DNA from: Hyphomicrobiales bacterium
GTDB lineage: Bacteria > Pseudomonadota > Alphaproteobacteria > Rhizobiales > Rhizobiaceae
NCBI GenBank assembly: GCA_900469345.1
Contig: UBWZ01000012.1
Coordinates: 124,001 to 188,000 of the forward strand
Direction of reading: 5' to 3'
DNA: 64,000 bases
In this document: positions 36,989 to 45,218 of the stretch, piece after piece
How positions within the stretch are numbered: position 1 is the stretch's first letter
Layout of the letters: the number at the start of each line of letters is the position of its first letter
The notes under the pieces: generated by a model
The model's input: only the letters and a program-made list of their open reading frames with translations
What the model was told of the DNA's origin: nothing
Databases searched by the model: none
Translations under genes and position numbers: made by a program

Positions 36989-38824
36989 ATGAACCCAAGA
37001 GAAACTCCCGTTGGCCCGTTGTCGACCACGCCGGTCGATCCGGTGCCGCGCGCCTTCCTGAACGTCGAACAGTCGGTCAGCGGCCAACGCTGGATCTCGC
37101 GCCTCGACCAGGCCGCCCAGAACCGCGCTCTCGCGATCACCCAGATCCATGGCATTCCCGAACTCGTGGCCCGGGTGCTTGCCGGCCGCGGCGTTACCCT
37201 TGATGACGCGCCGGCCTTTCTCGATCCCACCATTCGTGCGCTGATGCCGGAGCCCTACACGCTCACCGACTGCGAAAAAGCCGTGCACCGGCTGGCGCTC
37301 GCCATCGAACGGGGTGAACGCGTCGCGATCTTCGGTGATTACGATGTCGACGGGGCGTCGTCATCGGCGCTCCTCTACCGGTTCTTGCGCCACTTCGGCG
37401 TCGAGGCGGAAATCTACATACCGGACCGGATTTTTGAGGGCTACGGCCCCAATCCGGCCGCGATCAGGCAGCTGATCACCCGCGGCGCACGGCTGATTGT
37501 CACCGTCGATTGCGGCTCAACCAGCCACGAAGCCTTGGCGGCTGCCGCGGACGAAAGTGTGGATGTGGTGGTGCTCGACCATCACCAGCTCGGTCACGAA
37601 CTCCCGCCATGCCTGGCGCTCGTCAATCCGAACCGGGAGGATGATCTGTCGGGGCAGGGGCACCTCTGCGCCGCCGGCGTTGTCTTCATGGTGCTGGTCG
37701 CCGCGGCGCGCCTGATGCGCGAGCGCGGCGACGCGAGAGCGCGGTCGCTCGATCTGCTTGCCTGGCTCGACATCGTGGCGCTGGCGACCGTTTGCGACGT
37801 GGTGCCGCTGAAGGGCCTCAACCGCGCCTTTGTGGTCAAGGGACTGCTGGCGGCCCGGCACATGGGCAATGCCGGCCTTGCCGCTCTGTTCCGCAAGGCC
37901 GGGCTTGGCGGTCCGGTGGCGCCTTATCATTTCGGCTTTCTGATCGGGCCGCGAATCAATGCCGGCGGCCGTATCGGCGACGCGGCGCTCGGAAGCCGTC
38001 TTCTCACCCTCGACGACTCGATCGAGGCGGAAAAGATTGCCGAGCGGCTGGACGAGTTGAACCGCGAACGTCAGGCCATGGAGGCTGCCATGCTGGCCGA
38101 GGCCGAGGCCGAGGTTCTGGCGGAGTACGGGAACGGCGAGGGCGCCTCCGTGCTGTTGACCGCCCGCGACAACTGGCATCCCGGCATTGTCGGGCTCATC
38201 GCGGCGCGTCTGAAGGAAAAGTTCAAGCGGCCGGCCTTCGCCATCGCTTTTGATCCGTCCGGCAAGGGCGCCGGCTCGGGGCGCTCCATCAACGGGTTCG
38301 ATATGGGCCGGATGGTGCGCGCCGCGGTCGATGCCGGCCTCCTCGTCAAGGGTGGCGGCCACGCCATGGCGGCGGGTCTGACCGTGGAGAAGGCCAATCT
38401 CGGCAGGCTCCGCGCCTTCTTCGAGGAAGAAGCTGGCCGCAACGTGCCGGGCCTGGTCGCCAGCCATGTGTTGAAGATCGACGGCGCCGTCTCGGCATCG
38501 GGCGCGACGACCGAGCTGTTCGACCAGCTGGAGCAGGCGGGGCCCTATGGCTCCGGCCACGCGCAGCCGGTCTTTGCGATTCCCTCCCACCGCCTGAAGG
38601 ATGCCCGCCAGGTGGGCACCGCACATGTCAAGATCACGCTGGAATCCTTGGACGGCACCCGTCTCGACGGGATCGCCTTCCGGGCCATCGATACGCCGCT
38701 CGGCAACTTCCTGCTCAACTCGCGCGGCCTGCAGATCCACGCGGCGGGCTGCCTGAGCGCCGATCAGTGGCAGGGCAACAGGCGCATCCAGCTTCGACTT
38801 CTCGACGCGGTGCGTGCGCCCTGA
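36989..38824 (+). CDS. recJ: Single-stranded-DNA-specific 5'-3' exonuclease RecJ
   Basis: The 611-aa DHH/DHHA1 phosphoesterase acts in RecF-pathway recombination and mismatch repair. Metal-binding motifs are FGDYDVDGASSSALLYRF (motif I), DCGSTSHEA, and the DHH motif VVVLDHHQLGHELP. The second domain contains GRINAGGRIGD-like [28 protein letters not shown] and the DHHA1 motif KGGGHAMAAGLTV. A C-terminal OB-type region completes it. Length is typical. The ribosome site before ATG 36989 is weak (AGCAGGGT). Confidence 0.96.
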   Translation: MNPRETPVGPLSTTPVDPVPRAFLNVEQSVSGQRWISRLDQAAQNRALAITQIHGIPELVARVLAGRGVTLDDAPAFLDPTIRALMPEPYTLTDCEKAVHRLALAIERGERVAIFGDYDVDGASSSALLYRFLRHFGVEAEIYIPDRIFEGYGPNPAAIRQLITRGARLIVTVDCGSTSHEALAAAADESVDVVVLDHHQLGHELPPCLALVNPNREDDLSGQGHLCAAGVVFMVLVAAARLMRERGDARARSLDLLAWLDIVALATVCDVVPLKGLNRAFVVKGLLAARHMGNAGLAALFRKAGLGGPVAPYHFGFLIGPRINAGGRIGDAALGSRLLTLDDSIEAEKIAERLDELNRERQAMEAAMLAEAEAEVLAEYGNGEGASVLLTARDNWHPGIVGLIAARLKEKFKRPAFAIAFDPSGKGAGSGRSINGFDMGRMVRAAVDAGLLVKGGGHAMAAGLTVEKANLGRLRAFFEEEAGRNVPGLVASHVLKIDGAVSASGATTELFDQLEQAGPYGSGHAQPVFAIPSHRLKDARQVGTAHVKITLESLDGTRLDGIAFRAIDTPLGNFLLNSRGLQIHAAGCLSADQWQGNRRIQLRLLDAVRAP

Positions 38825-38860
38825 GGCATCAGATGCAGCAATCAAAGGGGAGAGGAGGAG

Positions 38861-38935
38861 TGGCACGCCCTAGGGGAGTCGAACCCCTCTTCCCAGAATG
38901 AAAATCTGGTGTCCTAACCGATAGACGAAGGGCGC
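38861..38935 (-). tRNA. tRNA-Glu (anticodon UUC), copy 1
   Basis: The gene is 75 nt on the minus strand with CCA encoded. The acceptor GCGCCCT pairs with AGGGCGT (one G-U pair), the anticodon loop is TTTTCAT (TTC) and the T-loop is TTCGACT. Identical to copy 2 at 39092-39166. Confidence 0.95.
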
Positions 38936-38954
38936 GTGCGCTCCGTGGCGCCCT

Positions 38955-38982
38955 TATATGGGCGCCGATCCTATCTCGCAAG
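38955..38982 (-). promoter_or_regulatory. Promoter of tRNA-Glu copy 1
   Basis: Minus strand CTTGCG (38982-38977), 16-nt spacer, CATATA (38960-38955). It ends 19 nt before the tRNA 5' end. Confidence 0.6.
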
Positions 38983-39091
38983 CGCAAAAATGCGTTTTCG
39001 ACAGGCGGAAAAGGAAAAATTTCAAACGACGCAAATCACTGCGATGGCGCGCAGCGATCGAATGAAAACAACATGTTGGGGGAGAGAGAAG

Positions 39092-39166
39092 TGGCACGCC
39101 CTAGGGGAGTCGAACCCCTCTTCCCAGAATGAAAATCTGGTGTCCTAACCGATAGACGAAGGGCGC
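39092..39166 (-). tRNA. tRNA-Glu (anticodon UUC), copy 2
   Basis: The 75-nt sequence is identical to that of copy 1, placed 231 bp away in the same orientation. The identity continues for several bases into both flanks, showing a tandem duplication. It has its own promoter at 39188-39216. Confidence 0.95.
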
Positions 39167-39187
39167 GTGCGCTTCGTGGTGGCGCCC

Positions 39188-39216
39188 TTATAGAGAGCTG
39201 TTTTCGATCCCGCAAG
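39188..39216 (-). promoter_or_regulatory. Promoter of tRNA-Glu copy 2
   Basis: Minus strand CTTGCG (39216-39211), 17-nt spacer, CTATAA (39193-39188). It matches the alphaproteobacterial CTTGAC-17-CTATAT consensus well and lies about 21 nt from the tRNA 5' end. Confidence 0.6.
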
Positions 39217-39291
39217 CGGGAAAACGATCTTTTCTGTCAAAAAAATGACAGCCGCCCCAGCCTTTGCCGCAAGGTGGAAAGCCGGGCAAAA

Positions 39292-39834
39292 TCAGCAGTT
39301 TAATGGGACGCCGGCGGCATCCGTCGGGCAGGCGCTCTGGGGAAGCGGCTGCCGCGGCGTAAACATGCTGCCCGTTGTGGCGCTGATCCCGGTGCCGGAC
39401 GGAGCCGGTCCCTGGCCCTGCGAACCGCCCATGGCGGGCGAGGGCGCGACGGAGAAGATGCTCGAACTGCCGGCCCGCACACCGGTCGGCTGCGTGCTGA
39501 GCCCGGCGATCGATCCGGAGGCCTGTGCGGGGGCGGGCGGGTAGGCGCCGGTCGGTGGCATCGCCGCCTGCGCGGCAGGTGCACCCGGTGCGGAACTGTG
39601 TGGCGACTGATGCGCGGACGTGGCGACCAGCGGGTCGACGTATTTGGCCGAAGCCGGCGTGCCGCCCTTCGCCTGTAGCGGCGGTGCGGCATCGGCCTGC
39701 GTGTCCGGGGCGGCAGCGTCGTCGATGTCTGCGGTTTTCTTGGCCGCCATGCATCCGCAGAGCGACAGGGCGATCAGGCCGAAGACGACCGGCCGGAAAC
39801 GTCGCAATGAGATAGGGAAGTCTCGGTAAGGCAC
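39292..39834 (-). CDS. Proline/alanine-rich lipoprotein, unknown
   Basis: The 180-aa protein begins at GTG 39834 behind an AAGGGAC site. An arginine-containing n-region (PYRDFPISLRRFR) leads to a hydrophobic helix and the lipobox LCGC (Cys about residue 28). The mature part is low-complexity: Ala, Pro, Ser, Gly and Thr with few charged residues, presumably an extended periplasmic linker. The C-terminus has a pair of cysteines (QSACPTDAAGVPLNC). No known domain is seen. It lies downstream of gloA on the same strand. Confidence 0.7.
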   Translation of the reverse strand: MPYRDFPISLRRFRPVVFGLIALSLCGCMAAKKTADIDDAAAPDTQADAAPPLQAKGGTPASAKYVDPLVATSAHQSPHSSAPGAPAAQAAMPPTGAYPPAPAQASGSIAGLSTQPTGVRAGSSSIFSVAPSPAMGGSQGQGPAPSGTGISATTGSMFTPRQPLPQSACPTDAAGVPLNC

Positions 39835-39949
39835 GTCATGTCCCTTGGGCGTCAGCGCGGAAAGCCCGCGAATCGATGCGCCCAGCATCTCGCGGATGCA
39901 GACGGACGGCAAGGGCGGAGCGGCAGGCAGGCCCACCGCTCCAAGGCTT

Positions 39950-40390
39950 TTACCACTTGCCGGTGTTGGGCATGGACGACCAGGGCTCGGAGACCGGGAG
40001 GTTCTCGCCCTTCTGGAGCAGCTCGATCGAAATGCCGTCGGGCGAACGCACGAACGCCATGCGGCCTTCGCGAGGCGGACGGTTGATGGTGATGCCGTTC
40101 TCCTGCAGCTGCTTGCAGGTGTCGTAGATATTGTCGACCTCGTAGGCCAGGTGGCCGAAGTTGCGTCCGCCGGTGTAGTCCTCGGTGTCCCAGTTGTAGG
40201 TAAGCTCGACGCAGGGAGCCATGTGCTCGCTTGCATGGCCAAGGTCGTCGCCGGCGGCCAGGAACACCAGCGTGTATCGCCCCTGCTCGTTTTCGAATCG
40301 ACGGATCTCTTTCAGGCCGAGGACCGTTGTGTAGAAATGAAGGGAGGCATCGAGGTCTTTGACCCGGACCATGGTGTGGAGATAGCGCAT
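39950..40390 (-). CDS. gloA: Lactoylglutathione lyase (glyoxalase I)
   Basis: The 146-aa metalloenzyme converts the hemithioacetal of methylglyoxal and glutathione to S-lactoylglutathione. The core motifs match Glo[53 protein letters not shown], and [14 protein letters not shown]. They carry the expected His, Glu, His and Glu metal ligands. The E. coli length is 135 aa. The ATG 40390 has a GGAG site. It may be cotranscribed with the lipoprotein gene 115 nt downstream. Confidence 0.95.
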   Translation of the reverse strand: MRYLHTMVRVKDLDASLHFYTTVLGLKEIRRFENEQGRYTLVFLAAGDDLGHASEHMAPCVELTYNWDTEDYTGGRNFGHLAYEVDNIYDTCKQLQENGITINRPPREGRMAFVRSPDGISIELLQKGENLPVSEPWSSMPNTGKW

Positions 40391-40611
40391 GTGATGTGCT
40401 CCGTGAATGTGGTGGCGAGCCGCACTGAGGTGGGCCGCAAGGCGTGACCGATATGGAGCGCTCGCCAGCCTGGAGCAAGCCACCCCGGATAGAAAGACCG
40501 TTATTAGGCGGGACGAGGACTTGCGCTGGACGGTTACCGCAATGTTAATCTATCCTCTAAGAATCAGTTAACCGTCATGTCGTAACGCGTAGATCGAGGG
40601 GCCGATAGGAT

Positions 40612-41190
40612 ATGGCAGATAGGATGTCATCGAAGGGCATTGCCAGCTTCGAGGAGCTCCCGGGAGAGCCGGTCGAGCTGATCGAGATCACCGGTGTGGT
40701 GAAATGGTTCGATGTGGCGAAGGGTTTCGGCTTCATCATCCCCGACAACGGCATGCAGGACGTTCTCCTGCATGTGACGTGTCTGCGCCGCGACGGCTAC
40801 CAGACGATCCTCGAGGGAACGCGCATCGTCGCGATGATCCAGAAGCGGGACCGAGGCTATCAGGCCTTCCGCATCCTCTCGATGGATCAGTCGACAGCAG
40901 TTCACCCCTCGCAGATGCCGCCGGTCCGCACCCACGTGCAGGTGACGCCGACCAGCGGCCTGGAACGGGCGCTGGTGAAGTGGTTCAACCGGACCAAGGG
41001 CTTCGGCTTTCTGACGCGCGGCGAAGGCACCGAGGATATTTTCGTGCATATGGAAACCCTGCGCCGTTTCGGCCTGACGGAACTGCGTCCGGGCCAGGTG
41101 GTCCTTGTTCGTTTCGGACCGGGCGACAAGGGCCTGATGGCCGCCGAGATCCATCCCGACAATCCCAACCCAGCCAATCGGTCGCACTGA
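40612..41190 (+). CDS. Cold-shock protein with two CSD domains
   Basis: The 192-aa protein holds two cold-shock domains in one chain: residues about 28-93 (GVVKWFDVAKGFGFIIPDNGMQDVLLHVTCL) and about 121-182 (ALVKWFNRTKGFGFLTRGEGTEDIFVHMETL). Both keep the RNP1-like KGFGF and RNP2-like V(L/F)LHV/VFVHM motifs for binding single-stranded RNA or DNA. They are joined by a linker of about 28 residues. Double-CSD proteins are a known alphaproteobacterial type. The stop codon overlaps the start of the DUF192 gene (TGATG), so the two are coupled. Confidence 0.92.
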   Translation: MADRMSSKGIASFEELPGEPVELIEITGVVKWFDVAKGFGFIIPDNGMQDVLLHVTCLRRDGYQTILEGTRIVAMIQKRDRGYQAFRILSMDQSTAVHPSQMPPVRTHVQVTPTSGLERALVKWFNRTKGFGFLTRGEGTEDIFVHMETLRRFGLTELRPGQVVLVRFGPGDKGLMAAEIHPDNPNPANRSH

Positions 41191-41666
41191 TGCGCGGGTT
41201 TTTCTCCCTTTTGAGCAAAGGCGCCTTAGCGGCGCTTTTTCTCTTTGTAGCCGGTGCCGCGCTTGCGCAGAACGCCACCTTCACCCATGAGGACCTGACG
41301 ATCAGGTCCGGTGAAAAGACCCACAAGTTCACCGTCGAACTGGCACTCAGCGACGACCAGCGCATGCAGGGCCTGATGTTCCGCAAGCAGATGGCGCCGG
41401 ACGCGGGAATGCTGTTCGATTTCGGCGAATCGCGACGGGTCCAGATGTGGATGGAAAACACTATCCTGCCGCTCGACATGGTCTTCATCACCAGGGACGG
41501 GACCGTTTCGTCCGTGCATGCCAATGCCGTGCCCTATTCGCAGGCGATCATCGACAGCGGCGCGCCGGTCAGCTTCGTGCTCGAGCTCAATGCCGGCCGG
41601 GCAGCGGCGCTCGGAATCAAAGCCGGCGACAAGGTCCTCAGCAAGCAGATCGGCAATGCCGGCTGA
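41190..41666 (+). CDS. DUF192-family secreted protein
   Basis: The 158-aa protein has a signal peptide (MRGFFSLLSKGALAALFLFVAGAALA). The DUF192 domain follows, with the typical blocks ELALSDDQRMQGLMFRKQMAPDAGMLFDF, MWMENTILPLDMVFI and YVLELNAG-like FVLELNAGRAAALGIKAGDKV. The role of the family is unknown. Its ATG lies in the stop codon of the cold-shock gene, which is a stable arrangement in rhizobia. tRNA-Pro follows after about 90 nt. Confidence 0.9.
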   Translation: MRGFFSLLSKGALAALFLFVAGAALAQNATFTHEDLTIRSGEKTHKFTVELALSDDQRMQGLMFRKQMAPDAGMLFDFGESRRVQMWMENTILPLDMVFITRDGTVSSVHANAVPYSQAIIDSGAPVSFVLELNAGRAAALGIKAGDKVLSKQIGNAG

Positions 41667-41759
41667 GCCCTTGCGGTTTGTCGTGATTTGTCGATGAACT
41701 ATTTGGTTTTGCTGTTGCGGGTGAGCAGTGAACCGTGTATCTGGCAGTCCACGTAGGAA

Positions 41760-41836
<77 letters not shown>

Positions 41837-41886
41837 ACGCTCCTGCGGCGGCTCATTTTTCAAGGTTGATGAGGTGCGTTGAGGCC

Positions 41887-42192
41887 ATGGTCGCAAAAAT
41901 CTACCGTCCGGCAAAATCTGCCATGCAATCCGGTAAAGCCAAGACGCATTTGTGGGTGCTGGAATTCGACCAGGAGCAGCCGCGCCGGATCGATCCCATC
42001 CTCGGTTACACCTCTTCTGCCGATATGAAGCAGCAGGTGCGCCTGAACTTCGAGACGCAGGAACAGGCGGAAGCCTATGCCAAGCGCGAAGGCATCGAGT
42101 ACCGGGTCGTCCTCCCGAAAGAAGCAGCCCGCCAGGTCGTTTCCTACACGGACAATTTCCGTTTCAACCGGCTGCAGCCCTGGACCCACTAG
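41887..42192 (+). CDS. ETC complex I subunit, NDUFS4-like
   Basis: The 101-aa protein matches the alphaproteobacterial homologue of the mitochondrial 18-kDa complex I subunit: MVAKIYRPAKSAMQSGKAKTHLWVLEFD, PILGYTSSADMKQQVRLNFETQEQAEAYAKREGI, and SYTDNFRFNRLQPWTH, whose NF and PWTH parts are typical. It should bind the peripheral arm of NADH:quinone oxidoreductase. No nuo genes lie in the window; the gene stands between tRNA-Pro and tRNA-Arg. ATG 41887 has a TTGAGG site; ATG 41869 would add six residues. Confidence 0.9.
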   Translation: MVAKIYRPAKSAMQSGKAKTHLWVLEFDQEQPRRIDPILGYTSSADMKQQVRLNFETQEQAEAYAKREGIEYRVVLPKEAARQVVSYTDNFRFNRLQPWTH

Positions 42193-42220
42193 TCCGGGCT
42201 CGCGCGGTTACGCCGATCAC

Positions 42221-42297
<77 letters not shown>

Positions 42298-42473
42298 TCG
42301 GACAACATTCAATTCGAAATCCTCACTTTCTTTCCCGGCAGCCGGCAGTCCCTGATCTGGACGTCCAACGTGTCGAGCTGCCCAATCGCATGTCGAGGCG
42401 CCGCCTCGCATTCGCCAGACGACGTCTATGCGTGTCGATGTCGGGTGAAACCTCTGGCGCCGCTATGGCCGGG

Positions 42474-42986
42474 CTAGACCTTGGCGGAAGCGCCGGCCTC
42501 CGAGAGCGCCAGGAACTTGGTCGTGACGCTGACGATGTTATCGTCCAGCCATTTGGCCATCGCCCATTCCTCTTCCAGGCTGGCCCTGAGCGGCACGGCA
42601 AGCGCCGGTAAGTCTGCATATTCGGCGATCGCGATCAGCGAGCGGTAGGCGGCGATTTCGAAGTGTTCGAAGGCAAAGTTGGCCATCGTGTTTTTAAGGA
42701 TCTCGTCGCCCGCAACCGTATGGCCGAGCGCCGCCATCTTGCCGGTCATCGAAAGAGCCATGTCCTTCAAGGAAGAGCTGCTCTCCGACAGGCTGACCAA
42801 AATCTCGTCGAGGCGCTTGATCTGGCCGTTCGTTTCGCGAATATGCGCCTCCAGGCGGTCCGCAATCTCCGGATAGTGTTCGACCCGTGCGAGCTGCGGC
42901 TTCATGATAGAGAGCGCCTGGTTCTCCATCGCATGCGCGTTTTTCAGTCCGGTAATGAAGATCTCTCGTGCTGTGTGTTCGGCCAT
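42474..42986 (-). CDS. DUF892 (YciE/YciF-like) ferritin-fold protein
   Basis: The 170-aa all-helical protein contains the DUF892 pattern: IFITGLKNAHAMENQALSIM (helix 1, with Glu), RLEAHIRETNGQIKRLDEIL (helix 2), and ANFAFEHFEIAAYRSLIAIAEYAD (helix 3, with ExxH). These are potential di-iron ligands as in YciF and rubrerythrin-like folds. Homologues are stress-induced in enterics; the substrate and activity are unknown. An AACTGGAGGG ribosome site precedes ATG 42986. It is a monocistronic minus-strand gene. Confidence 0.85.
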   Translation of the reverse strand: MAEHTAREIFITGLKNAHAMENQALSIMKPQLARVEHYPEIADRLEAHIRETNGQIKRLDEILVSLSESSSSLKDMALSMTGKMAALGHTVAGDEILKNTMANFAFEHFEIAAYRSLIAIAEYADLPALAVPLRASLEEEWAMAKWLDDNIVSVTTKFLALSEAGASAKV

Positions 42987-43064
42987 GATGCCCTCCAGTT
43001 TGGGATCCGCCTAACCGCGGCAAGGTCGTGCGGTTCCCACTGGAGCGTCAATAGTCCGGTTCGA

Positions 43065-43373
43065 TCAGCGATCGAGGAAGTGGTCGAAGACGAGCGTCGC
43101 AGGATAGGCCCAGGCGCCCTGGTCCACATAGCCCTGACGATAGAGGCAAGAGCGAAGGGCCGCGTTGTAGTGAAGGCTGCCGGTGTCGGACGTTCCGCGC
43201 GGCGGGGTCATTGCCTCCGGCACGCACCGCGACAGCGCGTTGTCGTAGGCCGACAGCAGGATGGGGTCGCGCTCGACGGGATATCCACCATAGGTGCGGA
43301 AATTCGAGGGGGATTCGGCGGCCGAGATGCATGCCAGGCTAAGGCCGATGGCAAGCGCCATGTTCTTGTTCAT
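43065..43373 (-). CDS. Small secreted protein, unknown
   Basis: The 102-aa protein has a short signal-like N-terminus (MNKNMALAIGLSLACISAAES). The mature part of about 80 residues contains cysteines (SRCVPEA and RSCLYRQGY) that may pair. The N-terminal Cys (LSLAC) is not a perfect lipobox. An AAGGAGC ribosome site supports ATG 43373. No family is recognised. It lies upstream of the DUF892 gene on the same strand, 78 nt apart, and could share its transcript. Confidence 0.65.
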   Translation of the reverse strand: MNKNMALAIGLSLACISAAESPSNFRTYGGYPVERDPILLSAYDNALSRCVPEAMTPPRGTSDTGSLHYNAALRSCLYRQGYVDQGAWAYPATLVFDHFLDR

Positions 43374-43682
43374 GGGGATGCTCCTTCAGGGATGGGTGGA
43401 GATCGACTTGATCGCCGGGAAAACGACAGCGCACCCTCTATGTTCCAGCCGGGCCTCGCACGCCGATCACGCAATCGGGTAGAGGCCGTGAGCGCGGCCC
43501 GGCAACAACCGCATTCTCGCCATGAAATCGATTCCGAAAAGACGGAATTGGAGGACATACCGTCACCGCAGCGCGGCCACCGGTGTCGCAGGGCGCCAGG
43601 GACGGGGCCCATGCACAATTCCGGTTGAAGCGTAAGGTCGAAGACGCCGCCGCGCGGTCACGTCGAGCGAAAGGGGGATCCC
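43374..43682. other. 309-bp divergent intergenic region with a stem structure
   Basis: No convincing gene is present. It should contain the promoters of the two flanking divergent genes. A perfect 8-bp arm pair (43448-43455 with 43496-43503) encloses a 5-bp hairpin (43463-43467 with 43474-43478), a possible structured leader on either strand. Confidence 0.45.
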
Positions 43683-44342
43683 ATGAAAAACAGCCCGTGC
43701 GCAGTCGTACGGTTTGTCTTGCCGGTATCGCTGCTCGTCGCCGGCCCGGGGGCCGCCGCGGACAAGCCGCTGATCTGGGAGCCCGCAAAGGTGTCCGACA
43801 CCAGCTATTCCGTGAAGCTCGGTCTGAGGCTGCCCATGCAGCTCGAGCCCGAAGCCGGCTTCGACCTCGGGCTCAATACGTCGAAGAGCGGCGCCCCGGT
43901 CGGAACGCCGGTCCGTTTCTGGTCGAATTTCAAGGCGCAGGAGATCCAGCGCCCCGCCTATGAGCTGAAGCGCGATGTGGGGCTCCAGCTGGACGGCAAT
44001 GCCCGCACCGCGGCGATAACCCTCAACGCCTACGAAAAGCACATCGCGACGCCGAAGATCGATGTGGAACGGGAAGGAACGCTCGCCGTCCGTTACGATG
44101 CGGCGGGCCAGCACTGGTCGGGTGTCGATGTCAGCCAGTCGCTGCGCATTGCCGAGACGACGACCGGTACGACCTTCGTGGTCCGCGCGTCGGCTTCCGA
44201 CAGCTTCCGGACAACCGCCGGCGGGATCGGGCTTGAACAGAGTTTCGGCCCCCACATGACAGTAACCGGTGGCCTCGACCGCAGCTCCGACACCGATTCG
44301 GCCGCCGCAAGCATCAACGCGAGCTACCGTTTTACCTGGTAG
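43683..44342 (+). CDS. Secreted beta-rich protein, possible outer-membrane barrel
   Basis: The 219-aa protein has a signal peptide (MKNSPCAVVRFVLPVSLLVAGPGAAA). The rest consists of alternating hydrophobic and polar segments of 9-12 residues (for example SVKLGLRLPMQLEP, DVGLQLDGNARTAAITLNAYEK, GTTFVVRASASDSFR). It ends in YRFTW, a terminal aromatic residue typical of outer-membrane barrels recognised by BAM. No named family is recognised. An AAGGGG ribosome site supports the ATG. It ends at a bidirectional terminator shared with aapP. Confidence 0.7.
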   Translation: MKNSPCAVVRFVLPVSLLVAGPGAAADKPLIWEPAKVSDTSYSVKLGLRLPMQLEPEAGFDLGLNTSKSGAPVGTPVRFWSNFKAQEIQRPAYELKRDVGLQLDGNARTAAITLNAYEKHIATPKIDVEREGTLAVRYDAAGQHWSGVDVSQSLRIAETTTGTTFVVRASASDSFRTTAGGIGLEQSFGPHMTVTGGLDRSSDTDSAAASINASYRFTW

Positions 44343-44347
44343 ACGAA

Positions 44348-44373
44348 AAAGGGGATGCCGAAGCATCCCCTTT
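44348..44373. terminator. Bidirectional terminator between the barrel-like gene and aapP
   Basis: An 11-bp perfect stem (44348-44358 with 44363-44373) has a CGAA loop, with an A run before and T-rich sequence after. It serves both converging genes. Confidence 0.8.
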
Positions 44374-44413
44374 GTGACTGCGGTTGTCGCCCGGCCCCCG
44401 GCCCGATGTCCGG

Positions 44414-45187
44414 CTAATGCAGGATCTGGCTGAGGAAGAGCCTGGTGCGCTCGTGCTGCGGGTTGTCGAAGAATTCCGCCGGCGAATTCTGCTCGACGAT
44501 CTGTCCTTGGTCCATGAAGATGACCCGGTGCGCCACCTGACGCGCAAAGCCCATTTCATGCGTCACGCAGAGCATGGTCATGCCTTCCTCGGCAAGGCTG
44601 ACCATGGTGTCGAGCACTTCCTTGACCATTTCCGGATCGAGAGCCGAGGTCGGTTCGTCGAACAGCATGATCTTCGGCTTCATGCAAAGCGAGCGGGCGA
44701 TGGCGACGCGCTGCTGCTGGCCGCCGGACAGCTGGCCAGGATACTTGTGAGCCTGTTCCGGGATCTTGACGCGCGCCAGATAGTGCATCGCCACCTCTTC
44801 GGCTTCCTTCTTGGGCATCTTGCGAACCCAGATCGGCGCCAGCGTGCAGTTCTCGAGGATCGTCAGATGCGGGAAGAGGTTGAAGTGCTGGAACACCATG
44901 CCGACTTCGCGCCGCACCTCGTCGATCTTCTTGAGGTCGTTGGTCAGCTCGATATTGTCCACCACGATCGATCCCGACTGGTGTTCTTCCAGCCGGTTGA
45001 TGCAGCGGATCATTGTCGACTTGCCGGATCCCGAAGGTCCGGCAATGACGATCCGTTCGCCGCGCATCACCTTGAGGTTGATGTCACGCAGGACGTGGAA
45101 GTCGCCGTACCACTTGTTCATGCCGATGATTTCCACGGCAACGTCGGTGGCCGAGACAGTGACTTTCTTGGGTTGGGCGTCAGCCAT
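44414..45187 (-). CDS. aapP: General L-amino-acid ABC transporter, ATP-binding protein
   Basis: The 257-aa ATPase powers the Aap uptake system. Walker A is GPSGSGKS (about 53-60), Q-loop [11 protein letters not shown], signature LSGGQQQR, Walker [14 protein letters not shown]-loop VTHEMGF. It ends [26 protein letters not shown], typical of polar amino-acid importers (HisP/GlnQ family). The start ATG 45187 is the first Met before the family sequence (ADAQPKK). It is the last gene of aapJQMP, 31 nt after aapM. Confidence 0.96.
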   Translation of the reverse strand: MADAQPKKVTVSATDVAVEIIGMNKWYGDFHVLRDINLKVMRGERIVIAGPSGSGKSTMIRCINRLEEHQSGSIVVDNIELTNDLKKIDEVRREVGMVFQHFNLFPHLTILENCTLAPIWVRKMPKKEAEEVAMHYLARVKIPEQAHKYPGQLSGGQQQRVAIARSLCMKPKIMLFDEPTSALDPEMVKEVLDTMVSLAEEGMTMLCVTHEMGFARQVAHRVIFMDQGQIVEQNSPAEFFDNPQHERTRLFLSQILH

Positions 45188-45218
45188 AAAGGTCCCCTTT
45201 GTTATCGTTCTTGTGCCG

